From the NCBI RefSeq assembly GCF_016894385.1, contig NZ_CP069811.1:1340501-1404500 (forward strand): 64,000 nucleotides of DNA. Reading direction: 5' to 3'. Within the stretch, counting starts at the first letter, position 1; each line of letters opens with the position of its first letter. Under the pieces are notes generated by a model that searched no databases, had not been told where the DNA came from, and saw only the letters and a list, made by a program, of their open reading frames with translations. Shown here piece after piece: positions 42,674 to 50,299 of the stretch. The DNA is from Cupriavidus oxalaticus (lineage in GTDB: Bacteria > Pseudomonadota > Gammaproteobacteria > Burkholderiales > Burkholderiaceae). Position numbers and translations under genes: made by a program.

Positions 42674-43252
42674 TTTGATGCGACTCAACGGCGTGCCGAA
42701 AAAGTGGCGTGCCCGCTACCCGTGTTAGCTGATTCGCCTGCTGGCGGCGCGCGGTCAGGGATGCGATGGGTGATGTCCCCCACCGACGGATCGATCCGAC
42801 CTAAGAATTGATACCAGAGCAATTAAATTACTAATATTTGACACTGAATTAAATAGTGGTTTGCCCGGATGCGCTGCACCGGAATTGCCCACCGAGCCGG
42901 TGGCCAACCGAACGGCAGACATGAGTCGGTAGCCGCCATCCTGCCGGCGAAAGCCTTCGGAGAAAGCCAAAGGCAAATTGCGAATCCTCTGATCGCCATG
43001 AGCAACAGAGTTCGCAACACTGGACGCCATCACCGAAACAGCGGTGATCGGGCGTAGCAACCCGAAAAGTGTTCAGCAAGTACCGTCTCAGACGGTCTCG
43101 TCCAAGCCGTTCAACGGCGGGCCGGGCGGGGCAGCCGTATGGCTGGCCGGTTTTTCGCTGAACCTCCGGTATTGCTACCCCCGCTGTCAGGCCCGCCACC
43201 CTTCCCATGCACCACTCCGGCGGGTTTCCCCCAGCTTTTTCAGGAGCCTGCA
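42674..43252. other. Long intergenic region before the DUF1484-like gene
   Basis: 579 bases with no supported gene. An AT-rich patch near 42808-42855 (AATTAAATTACTAATATTTGA) looks promoter-like. Short frames run through the rest on both strands without start signals. It may be a long 5' leader of the small gene at 43253. Confidence 0.4.
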
Positions 43253-43474
43253 ATGCAACAGAAAGCCCGTCAGAATCAAGAAATCGTCCCGGCCGCCATT
43301 CCGGCAGAATGCCTTGAATCGCTCGATCGGATCAAGGCCGGCCTGGGTAGCGTCCTGTCGCTGCTGGAAGTCGAAAGCGAACGTTCCGAGGCATGCCACG
43401 GCGTCCATTGCCTGCTGGCGATGATAAAAGTGCAACTGGACCAGATGGCAGAGAGGTTGTGTCCTGCGGAGTGA
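43253..43474 (+). CDS. Small DUF1484-like protein
   Basis: 73 residues from ATG 43253, which has CAGGAG 6 bases upstream; a longer frame upstream is low-complexity and not called. Helical protein with LESLDRIKAGLGSVLSLLEV and HGVHCLLAMIKVQLDQMAER. It resembles DUF1484, a small family seen in Ralstonia and Cupriavidus. Function unknown. A strong terminator follows. Confidence 0.7.
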   Translation: MQQKARQNQEIVPAAIPAECLESLDRIKAGLGSVLSLLEVESERSEACHGVHCLLAMIKVQLDQMAERLCPAE

Positions 43475-43504
43475 GCCGAGGGTTCGACTCTGCAGGAAAG
43501 ACAG

Positions 43505-43538
43505 GCCGCAGCCGTTTCCGGCTGCGGCTTTGCATTTC
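43505..43538 (+). terminator. Terminator of the DUF1484-like gene
   Basis: 9-bp stem GCCGCAGCC / GGCTGCGGC with a 6-base loop, followed by TTTGCATTT, 31 bases after the stop. Confidence 0.75.
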
Positions 43539-43582
43539 CCCTTCCTTGACGGCTCGCCTTCAGACGGACATACGCCTGTGAC

Positions 43583-44413
43583 TCACACCTGGCGATCCCA
43601 GTCGTAACGCCCGGGCTGGCCGTCAACAAAGCGCTGCACGGCCTCCCGGTGGAACGGCGTGGTGGTGACCACGGCCTGCGCGGCGGATTCGAGTTCGACG
43701 AACGTGGCGTAGGAAGTCTCGAAGGCGCTGTTGAGCATGCGCTTGGTCATGCCGAGCGCCTGGGGCGGGCCGTCAGCGAAGCGCCGGGCGAACTGGCGTG
43801 CCTGCTCCGGGAGCGTCTCGTGCGGGAAGATGGAATGCACGATGCCCAGGTCTTTCGCTTCCTCGACGCTGACGCGGCGGGCCGTCATCATCAAATCCTT
43901 GGCGACGGCCATGCCGACCACGCGCGGCAGGAAATAGGCGGCGGCCATATCGGGGATCATGCCCACCTTGGCAAACGACATGCCGAAGAACGCGCGCGAC
44001 GACGCCAGCACAAAGTCGGCAATCAGGGCCAGCCCCATGCCGGCACCCACCGCCGGACCGTCCACGGCGGCGATGACCGGGATCTCCAGGCTGCGCAGCC
44101 GGCTGACCCAGCCATGCAGCACGAGAACGCGGCGGCGCGTGGCGTCGGGCGTGTGCTGCGGCGCATCCGGGTTGTCGATACGCGCCTTCATGCCCCGCAG
44201 GTCGCCGCCGGCGCTGAATACCCCGCCCTCGCCGGTGATGATCAGGGCGCGCACCTCCGGGTTGCCCTCCACGCGGTCCAGCATGTCGGTGTAGTCCTCG
44301 CGCAGTTCGAGCGAGAGCGGATTGCGCCGCTTGGGCTGCGTATGCGTGAACACGGCGATGCCATCGCGGATTTCCAGCCGCGATTCGCGCAGCGTGATGA
44401 TGTCTTCCTGCAT
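43583..44413 (-). CDS. Enoyl-CoA hydratase/isomerase family
   Basis: 276 residues. Crotonase fold: GGVFSAGGDLRGM, DGPAVGAGMGLAL, then KVGMIPDMAAAYFLPRVVG. The hydratase-type Glu of the second segment is absent (Asp in PDMAAAYFLPR), a pattern common in isomerase-like crotonases. Start behind GAGGAG. Follows the nitronate monooxygenase-like gene by 13 bases on the minus strand. Confidence 0.85.
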   Translation of the reverse strand: MQEDIITLRESRLEIRDGIAVFTHTQPKRRNPLSLELREDYTDMLDRVEGNPEVRALIITGEGGVFSAGGDLRGMKARIDNPDAPQHTPDATRRRVLVLHGWVSRLRSLEIPVIAAVDGPAVGAGMGLALIADFVLASSRAFFGMSFAKVGMIPDMAAAYFLPRVVGMAVAKDLMMTARRVSVEEAKDLGIVHSIFPHETLPEQARQFARRFADGPPQALGMTKRMLNSAFETSYATFVELESAAQAVVTTTPFHREAVQRFVDGQPGRYDWDRQV

Positions 44414-44426
44414 GTCGTGATCCTCC

Positions 44427-45401
44427 TCAGGCGTCGAAGCGGTTGAGCGATGCCTGCAGCGCGCTGCGGCACTCGGCCACCATGCGCGAGACCAGTTCCT
44501 CGCAGGTCGGGATGTCGTCGATCAGTGCAACGGCCTGGCTGGCGCAGACCAGCCCCGCATGCACATCGCCGGAATCCAGTGCCTTCCTGCCGCGCGGGCC
44601 GGCCAGCAGGTGAGCGAGATCCTCGTAGGTAGCGCCGCCGGGCCGATGTTCCATCGACCGGACTTCATCGGCCACCGGGTTGCGGAAGTAGCGGGCGGTA
44701 TGGCCGAGCGTCCGCTTGATCAGGCTTGTATCGAGTTCGGTGCCCTGGAGCAGCATCTGCTTGACGTTCTCGTGGATCTCGCATTCCTGGGTCAGCGTGA
44801 ACCGGGTGCCGACGTTCACGCCCTCGGCACCCAGCACGAGCGCGGCCGCCATGGCGCGTCCGCCCCAGATGCCGCCGGAGGCGATCACCGGGATGTTCAC
44901 GGCCTGCACGGTGGCGGGAATCATCACCATGCTGCCCACATCGCCGTCGCCGATATGTCCGGCCGCTTCGAAGCTGTCGATGGAGATCACGTCCACGCCC
45001 AGGCGTTCAGCGGCCCGCGCGTGGCGCACCGAGGTGCACTTGTGGATGACGGTAATGCCCGCCGACTTGAAGGCCTCGATCACGGGGCGCGGGTTGTTGC
45101 CGGCGGTCTCGACGATCTTCACGCCGCTGGCGACGATCGCGGCGACCCAGTCGTCGTAGACCACGCCCTGGGCCGCGAACGACAGCGTGAGGTTCACGCC
45201 GAACGGCTGGTCGGTGAGTTCGCGCGTGCGGTCGATCTCGCGCCGCAGTTCGTCCGGATTGGGCTGCGTGCGCGCCGTGACCATGCCGAGTGCGCCGGCG
45301 TTCGATACGGCCGCTGCCAGCCTGGCGCGGCCGATCCATTGCATGCCGCCCTTTACGATCGGGTATCGGATGCCCAGTAATTCGGTGAGACGTGTCTTCA
45401 T
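44427..45401 (-). CDS. Nitronate monooxygenase / FabK-like FMN TIM-barrel protein
   Basis: 324 residues from ATG 45401; upstream open frame runs through a repeat hairpin and is rejected. Seen: GIRYPIVKGGMQWIGRARLA, VIHKCTSVRHARAAERLGVD, EAAGHIGDGDVGSM and IASGGIWGGRAMAAALVLGAEGV with FMN-phosphate loop. The family contains nitronate monooxygenases, FabK-type enoyl reductases and many unknowns. Position between a crotonase and a Bug gene suggests a reductase or dehydrogenase of a CoA pathway. Confidence 0.8.
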   Translation of the reverse strand: MKTRLTELLGIRYPIVKGGMQWIGRARLAAAVSNAGALGMVTARTQPNPDELRREIDRTRELTDQPFGVNLTLSFAAQGVVYDDWVAAIVASGVKIVETAGNNPRPVIEAFKSAGITVIHKCTSVRHARAAERLGVDVISIDSFEAAGHIGDGDVGSMVMIPATVQAVNIPVIASGGIWGGRAMAAALVLGAEGVNVGTRFTLTQECEIHENVKQMLLQGTELDTSLIKRTLGHTARYFRNPVADEVRSMEHRPGGATYEDLAHLLAGPRGRKALDSGDVHAGLVCASQAVALIDDIPTCEELVSRMVAECRSALQASLNRFDA

Positions 45402-45504
45402 GTTTGTTCTCTGTCGATGTTGGGTAGGTGTTGAAATGCCCCGCGCCTGCCGCCGCCGCGATACGCGCTTCGCGAGCCGGCATGGGGTGGTATTTGGAAG
45501 CGCA

Positions 45505-45582
45505 AACAAAATGAGCGATGGTTTGCTCCCCTCTCCCACTTGCGTGGGAGAGGGGAGCAACCAGCCAGCCGGTCATTTTGTT
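45505..45582. repeat. Composite inverted repeat between Bug and nitronate monooxygenase genes
   Basis: Inner perfect 17-bp stem TTGCTCCCCTCTCCCAC / GTGGGAGAGGGGAGCAA (45523-45539, 45544-45560) with a 4-base loop, nested in outer 10-base arms AACAAAATGA / TCATTTTGTT (45505-45514, 45573-45582). It looks like a REP-type mobile repeat. It may also attenuate transcription between the genes. Confidence 0.7.
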
Positions 45583-45590
45583 AGGCCCTT

Positions 45591-46613
45591 TTAGTCGATG
45601 GTAGCGCCGGAACGCTGGATGACCGCCTTCCACTTGCCGCGTTCCGACGCCACGAAGCTGCCAAGCCGCGCGCCGCCGAGCGCGAGCGGGATGCCGCCCA
45701 TCTTCCGGATCTCGGCAATGACCGCGGGATCGGCCAGCAGGCGGCCGATGTCGGCCTGCCACTTCGCCACGATGGCCGGGCTGGTCCTGGCCGGAAAGAA
45801 GAGTCCGATCCATGACGTCGATTCGACGCCCGGAAAGCCCGACTCCGCGGTGGTCGGCACCTGCGGCAGCGCGGGCAGGCGCGTGGCGCCGGTCACCGCC
45901 AAGGCGCGCAGCTTGCCGGCCTCGATCTGCGCAAGCGTCGAGACGGGATAGTCGAAGGCCAGGTCCACCTGTCCCGCCAGCAGGTCGGTGATGACCGGAG
46001 CGCTGCCCTTGTAGGGAATGTGGACGAGCCGGATTCCGGCCTCGGCCTGGAACAGTTCGGCGACGAGATGCGTGCCGGTCCCGTTACCGGCGGAGGCGAC
46101 GGTCAGCTTGCCGGGATTCGCGCGGGCGTAGTCCACCAGTTCCCTGACGGAACGGAACGGCAGCCGGCTGCTCACCACCAGCACGTTCGGGATCGACGCG
46201 AGTCCCTGGGCAGGGACGAAGTCCTTCGACGGATCGAAGCGCAGCGACTTGTAGAGGAACTGGTTGCTCACCATCATGCCCTGCGTGCCCATCAGCACGG
46301 TGTAGCCGTCCGGCTGCGCGCGGGCGCCAAGCTCCGCCGCGATGTTGCCGCCCGCTCCGGGGCGGTTGTCCACCACGACCTGTACGCCGAAATCGCGCCC
46401 CATGCGGGCTGCGACAAGGCGCGCGAGCTGGTCCGTGATGCCCCCGGGGGGCCCCGGCACGACCAGGGTCACGGGCTTGGCGGGATAGCCCTCGCCAGTC
46501 GCTGCCTGTGCCGATGCCGTCGGCGTCAGGGCGATCACCGCCCCAGCGACGATCGCGGCGCCCATCGTTCTTGCCATCCCGGCAAGCCGGTTCCTGATAG
46601 CCCTTCTGGTCAT
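45591..46613 (-). CDS. Bug/TctC-type periplasmic substrate-binding protein
   Basis: 340 residues from ATG 46613, which has GGAG 8 bases upstream; the longer frame extends into the operator region and is rejected. A signal peptide ends near TASAQAATGEGYP; family signatures LVVPGPPGGITDQL, VVDNRPGAGGNIA, QPDGYTVLMGT. Divergent from the IclR gene. It heads the leftward unit with the nitronate monooxygenase-like and crotonase genes. Confidence 0.9.
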   Translation of the reverse strand: MTRRAIRNRLAGMARTMGAAIVAGAVIALTPTASAQAATGEGYPAKPVTLVVPGPPGGITDQLARLVAARMGRDFGVQVVVDNRPGAGGNIAAELGARAQPDGYTVLMGTQGMMVSNQFLYKSLRFDPSKDFVPAQGLASIPNVLVVSSRLPFRSVRELVDYARANPGKLTVASAGNGTGTHLVAELFQAEAGIRLVHIPYKGSAPVITDLLAGQVDLAFDYPVSTLAQIEAGKLRALAVTGATRLPALPQVPTTAESGFPGVESTSWIGLFFPARTSPAIVAKWQADIGRLLADPAVIAEIRKMGGIPLALGGARLGSFVASERGKWKAVIQRSGATID

Positions 46614-46682
46614 TCCTTCGTCTCCTTCTGGCGGCTTGGCCGGGAACCGCAACGGGACGTTCCCGGCACAAGCTTTTTCGGT

Positions 46683-46738
46683 ATGTCGTAGATCGCTCCC
46701 GTTCATCGAAATTTATTCTACGACATGCAGGACATGTC
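46683..46738. promoter_or_regulatory. IclR-type half-sites, Bug side
   Basis: ATGTCGTAG (46683-46691) and its inverse CTACGACAT (46718-46726), followed by the palindrome GACATGTC (46731-46738). They match halves of the palindrome at 46867-46880. Confidence 0.5.
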
Positions 46739-46853
46739 TTCCATATATGGGAAAACACCTAGATGAATCGATTGGGGGCTGGAGACCCGGCAAAGACGCG
46801 GGTTTCCGGACGAATACGATATTTCGTACAGAACCCCAACCCATCGAATTATC

Positions 46854-46884
46854 TTGACAAGCTATGTACGACATGTCGTAAAGT
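46854..46884 (+). promoter_or_regulatory. iclR-type gene promoter with palindromic operator
   Basis: A consensus -35 TTGACA (46854-46859) is followed by TACGACATGTCGTA (46867-46880), a perfect 14-bp palindrome that covers the spacer and the presumed -10 (TAAAGT-like, 46879-46884). A bound repressor there would block the promoter, which suggests autorepression. Confidence 0.6.
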
Positions 46885-46926
46885 AATCCCACATTCCGTA
46901 CATACATCAGATCGACGGAGCCCCAA

Positions 46927-47667
46927 TTGCCCACCCTGATCCCTGCCGCGAGCCGCACGATGGCCGTCTTCGAAGTCTTCGCCCGCGAACAGCGCGACCT
47001 GTCGAACTCCGACGTGGCGCGCCTGCTTTCCGTGGCGGACAGCAGCTGTTCCGACCTGCTGCACACCCTGCATTCCCTCGGCTACCTGATGCGCACCTCG
47101 CGCACGCGGCGCTTCTACCCGACGGGCCGCCTGCTGGAAACCGCGCGCCGCATTGCCGAAAGCGATCCGCTGACCCGCGTGGCGCAGGAAGCCGTCGAGC
47201 AGCTAGCCGAGCGCACCAACGAAAGCGCCTTCTTCGGCGTCCTGGAACCGACGGCGGTCAAGGTGGCCGCCGCCGCCGCGAGCCGGCTGCCCCTGCGCTA
47301 CATCCTCGACGTGGGCGAGCGCGTGGCGCTGCACGCCTCGGGGCTGGGCAAGGCGATGCTGGGCATGCTGCCCGAGGACGAGGCCCGCTCGCGTCTCAAC
47401 GCCATTCGCCGGCCCGCCGTCACCCCGCACACCGTGGTGGACGTGGACCGCCTGCTGGAACAGCTGCGCCGCGGCCGCGAACTGGGCTGGTACGAGGCCC
47501 ATGACGAGGGCACGCCCGGCGTCACCGCGTTGGCCGTATCGCTGCGGCTCGGTGGCCAGCCGGTCGGCCTGTCGCTGGCGGGCCCCGTCGACCGCATCGA
47601 AAAGCATCGCGAAACCTATCTGTCGGCCCTGCATGAAGTCAGCCAGGCGCTGCAGGCCGACAACTGA
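46927..47667 (+). CDS. IclR family transcriptional regulator
   Basis: 246 residues. The start is TTG 46927: CGGAG lies 6 bases upstream and the frame opens directly into the HTH domain (MAVFEVFAREQ, NSDVARLLSVADSSCSDLLH). The C-terminal effector domain has GERVALHASGLGKAMLG and DEGTPGVTALAVSLRLGG. It is divergent from the Bug gene and 25 bases before the long rightward operon. It probably controls both, through the TACGACATGTCGTA sites. Confidence 0.88.
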   Translation: MPTLIPAASRTMAVFEVFAREQRDLSNSDVARLLSVADSSCSDLLHTLHSLGYLMRTSRTRRFYPTGRLLETARRIAESDPLTRVAQEAVEQLAERTNESAFFGVLEPTAVKVAAAAASRLPLRYILDVGERVALHASGLGKAMLGMLPEDEARSRLNAIRRPAVTPHTVVDVDRLLEQLRRGRELGWYEAHDEGTPGVTALAVSLRLGGQPVGLSLAGPVDRIEKHRETYLSALHEVSQALQADN

Positions 47668-47692
47668 GCAACCCCTGGCATCTGGAGCAGAC

Positions 47693-48442
47693 ATGGATCT
47701 TGGATTGAACGATCGCGTGGCGATCATCACCGGCTCGGCGCGCGGCATCGGCGCGGAGACGGCACGCATGCTGGCGAAGGAAGGCGCTTCGGTCGTCGTG
47801 ACCGATCTCGACCTCGACGCAGCCGCGGAAAACGCCCGCGCCATCGAGGCGGCCGGCGGCAAGGCCATCGCCGTGGCCTGCGACGTGCGCAAGGAAGAAC
47901 AGGTCAAGCAGCTTGCCGGCGCCGCGCTGGAAGCCTACGGCCGCATCGACGTGCTGGTGAACAACGCCGGGCTGGTCAAGGACCGCACCATCCTGAAGAT
48001 GGACGAGTCCGACTGGGACCTCGTGCTGGACGTCACCCTGAAGGGCGCCTTCCACTGCTGCCGCGCCGTGCTGCCCGCGATGCACGAGCGCGGCTGGGGC
48101 CGCATCATCAACATCAGCTCGCGCGCCCTGTTCGGCAATCCGGGCCAGGCCAACTACTCGACCGCCAAGGCCGGGATCCTCGGGCTCACCCGCGCGCTGT
48201 CGCTGGAGCAGGCGCGCAAGGGCGTGACGGTCAACGCCATCGCCCCGGGCTATATCGAGACCGAGTACATCAAGAGCCTGCCCAACTACGAAACCATCCT
48301 CGCCAACGTGATGGCGAAGAACGCCGTCTCCTTCCCCGGACAGACCAGCGACATCGCCGGCGCGGTGTGCTTCATGGCGTCCGAACACGCCCGCTACATC
48401 ACGGGCACCACCCTTTTCGTGACGGGAGGCCGCTATGGCTGA
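47693..48442 (+). CDS. SDR, FabG-like 3-oxoacyl reductase/3-hydroxyacyl dehydrogenase
   Basis: 249 residues. TGSARGIG cofactor motif, DLDLDA after beta-2, NNAG, Ser in NISSRALFGN and YSTAK with Y-x3-K, ending VTGGRYG. First gene of the rightward operon, overlapping the next dehydrogenase by 8 bases. Most likely oxidises a hydroxyacyl-CoA. Confidence 0.87.
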   Translation: MDLGLNDRVAIITGSARGIGAETARMLAKEGASVVVTDLDLDAAAENARAIEAAGGKAIAVACDVRKEEQVKQLAGAALEAYGRIDVLVNNAGLVKDRTILKMDESDWDLVLDVTLKGAFHCCRAVLPAMHERGWGRIINISSRALFGNPGQANYSTAKAGILGLTRALSLEQARKGVTVNAIAPGYIETEYIKSLPNYETILANVMAKNAVSFPGQTSDIAGAVCFMASEHARYITGTTLFVTGGRYG

Positions 48443-49601
48443 TCAACCGAGTGTCGACGTCGACGGCCTGGACGCCAGCCAGCAACTGCTGCGCGACAAT
48501 ATCCGCCGTTACCTGAAGGAACACATCGCGCCACGCATCCCGCAGGCCGAGCGCGACAAGCAGTTCCCGCACGAGGCGATGGCCGGCCTGATCGACTTCG
48601 GCTATTTCGGCGGCATCCTGCCCGAGGCCGACGGCGGCCTTGGCCTGGACTACCCGACCTGGGCGGTGATGATGGAAGAAGCCGGCTACTGCTGGCTGTC
48701 GCTGCGCATCCTGCTCAACGGCCTGAACATCGTCTCCGGCATCATCAACGCCTACGGCACCGAGGACCAGAAGGCGCGCTTCGTGCGCCCGCTGCTACGC
48801 AACGCGCGCAAGCCGTTCGTGTCGATCTCCGAACCGGACGTGGGCTCCAATGTGGCCGAGGTCAAGACCCGCGCCGACAAGCGCGGCGACACCTACGTGC
48901 TCAACGGCAGCAAGCTGTGGATCACCAACGGCATGTTCGCCGACTTCGGCATCGTGGTGGCCCGCACCTACAGCGAGACCTGCAACGGCGAACTGTCGCT
49001 GTTCCTGGTCGAGCGCGATGTGACGAAGTACGACGCCACGCCGGTCGACGTGGTGTTCACGCGCAGCACCGGCACCGCCGCTTTCACCTTCGAGAACGCC
49101 GAGGTCCCGGCCGCCAACCTGATCGGCACGGAGGGCCAGGGCCTGCGCCAGATCCTGATCGGCCTGAACTTTGGCCGCCTCAATGTGGCGATGGGCGCGG
49201 TGGGCGCGGCGCAGTGCGCACTCGACCTGTCCATCGACTACGCGCTGCAGCGCAAGCAGTTCGGCCGCCAGATCGGCTCGTTCCAGCTCGTGCAGAAGCA
49301 CATCGTCGACATGACGATGCGCGTGCAGGCCGCGCGCTCGCTCGGCTACCGCGCCGCGCGGGCGATGCAGAGCGGCACCGCGCGCACGGAATGCTCGATC
49401 GCCAAGCTGTACGCCACCGAGGCGGCGTTCGAGGTGGCGAACCTCGGCCTGCAGGTGCATGGCGGCATCGGATACGCGACTGACTACCCCATCGAGCGCA
49501 TCTTCCGCGACACGCGCGGCGGGATGATTCCCGAAGGCACGACCGAAATTCAGACGCTGATCATCGGCCGCGAAATCCTGGGCGTGAGCGCCCTGACCTG
49601 A
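48435..49601 (+). CDS. Acyl-CoA dehydrogenase
   Basis: 388 residues. Classical family member: SISEPDVGSNVAEV, LNGSKLWITNGMFA, RKQFGRQIGSFQLVQKHI, GGIGYATDYPIERIF, and PEGTTEIQTLII with the catalytic-type Glu in EGT present. Its N-terminus has a glutaryl-CoA-dehydrogenase-like flavour. FAD-dependent desaturation of an acyl-CoA, electrons to ETF. Overlaps the SDR gene by 8 bases. The next gene follows a 197-base gap that contains a repeat element. Confidence 0.9.
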   Translation: MADQPSVDVDGLDASQQLLRDNIRRYLKEHIAPRIPQAERDKQFPHEAMAGLIDFGYFGGILPEADGGLGLDYPTWAVMMEEAGYCWLSLRILLNGLNIVSGIINAYGTEDQKARFVRPLLRNARKPFVSISEPDVGSNVAEVKTRADKRGDTYVLNGSKLWITNGMFADFGIVVARTYSETCNGELSLFLVERDVTKYDATPVDVVFTRSTGTAAFTFENAEVPAANLIGTEGQGLRQILIGLNFGRLNVAMGAVGAAQCALDLSIDYALQRKQFGRQIGSFQLVQKHIVDMTMRVQAARSLGYRAARAMQSGTARTECSIAKLYATEAAFEVANLGLQVHGGIGYATDYPIERIFRDTRGGMIPEGTTEIQTLIIGREILGVSALT

Positions 49602-49630
49602 ATACCAAGAAATTATTGATGTTTCCCTAT

Positions 49631-49768
49631 TTCGCGACAACATCAAAACGACCACCGTCATTCCCGCGCAGGCGGGAATCCAGCGTCTTTGAAGTCCACC
49701 GAAGGGGGGAAAAAAGCCACTGGGTCCCCGCCTACGCGGGGACGACGAATATTTGGCGTTGTCGTGAA
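49631..49768. repeat. REPIN/MITE-like element with two hairpins
   Basis: Two hairpins: ATTCCCGC-gcag-GCGGGAAT (49660-49679) and GTCCCCGC-ctac-GCGGGGAC (49724-49743), bounded by near-perfect inverted ends TTCGCGACAAC (49631-49641) and GTTGTCGTGAA (49758-49768, one mismatch). The motif resembles the dRS3/REP-type repeats of betaproteobacteria. It lies inside the operon, between the dehydrogenase and MaoC genes. Confidence 0.65.
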
Positions 49769-49798
49769 TTTTGGAAAGCTCATTAGGAGATACGCAGC

Positions 49799-50299
49799 AT
49801 GACCCAACCCGCCATCCTCGACCAGGTCGCCAACACCACGCTCTACTGGGAAGACCTGACGCCGGGCATGACCTACAGCACCTCGTCGCGCACCATCACC
49901 GAGGCCGATGTGGCCGCCTTCGCCGCCCTGACGGGCGACTTCAACAAGGTCCACGTCGACGCCGAGTACGCGAAGGGCACCATCTTCGGCCAGCGCATCG
50001 CCCACGGCATGCTGGTCGCCGCGTTCATGGCCGGCCTGACCTCGCGCTCGATCCCGAACCAGTTCTTCGAGGGCTCGCTGTTCAGCGTGCTGGAGAACCG
50101 CCTGAAGTTCCCGAAGCCGACCTTCATCGGCGACACCATCCGCGTGGACATCGAAGTCACCGAGCAGAAGCCGACCAGCCGCCCGGAGCGCGGCGTCATC
50201 AGCTTCCTGCGCAAGGCCGTGAACCAGCGCGGCGAAGTCGTGGCCGAGATGGCCGCCACCTGCCTGTTCAAGCGCCGCACGCCGGGGGAAGCACAATGA
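49799..50299 (+). CDS. MaoC-like enoyl-CoA hydratase
   Basis: 166 residues. Hotdog MaoC domain with the hydratase 2 motif: TGDFNKVHVDAEYAKGT (Asp and His) and GQRIAHGMLVAAF. Adds water to an enoyl-CoA made by the preceding dehydrogenase. Its stop overlaps the next start (ATGA). Confidence 0.88.
   Translation: MTQPAILDQVANTTLYWEDLTPGMTYSTSSRTITEADVAAFAALTGDFNKVHVDAEYAKGTIFGQRIAHGMLVAAFMAGLTSRSIPNQFFEGSLFSVLENRLKFPKPTFIGDTIRVDIEVTEQKPTSRPERGVISFLRKAVNQRGEVVAEMAATCLFKRRTPGEAQ

Noticed and set aside
49660..49743. The paired hairpins as a CRISPR array
   Set aside because: Only two inverted, unequal hairpins with no regular spacer; it is a REP-type element.
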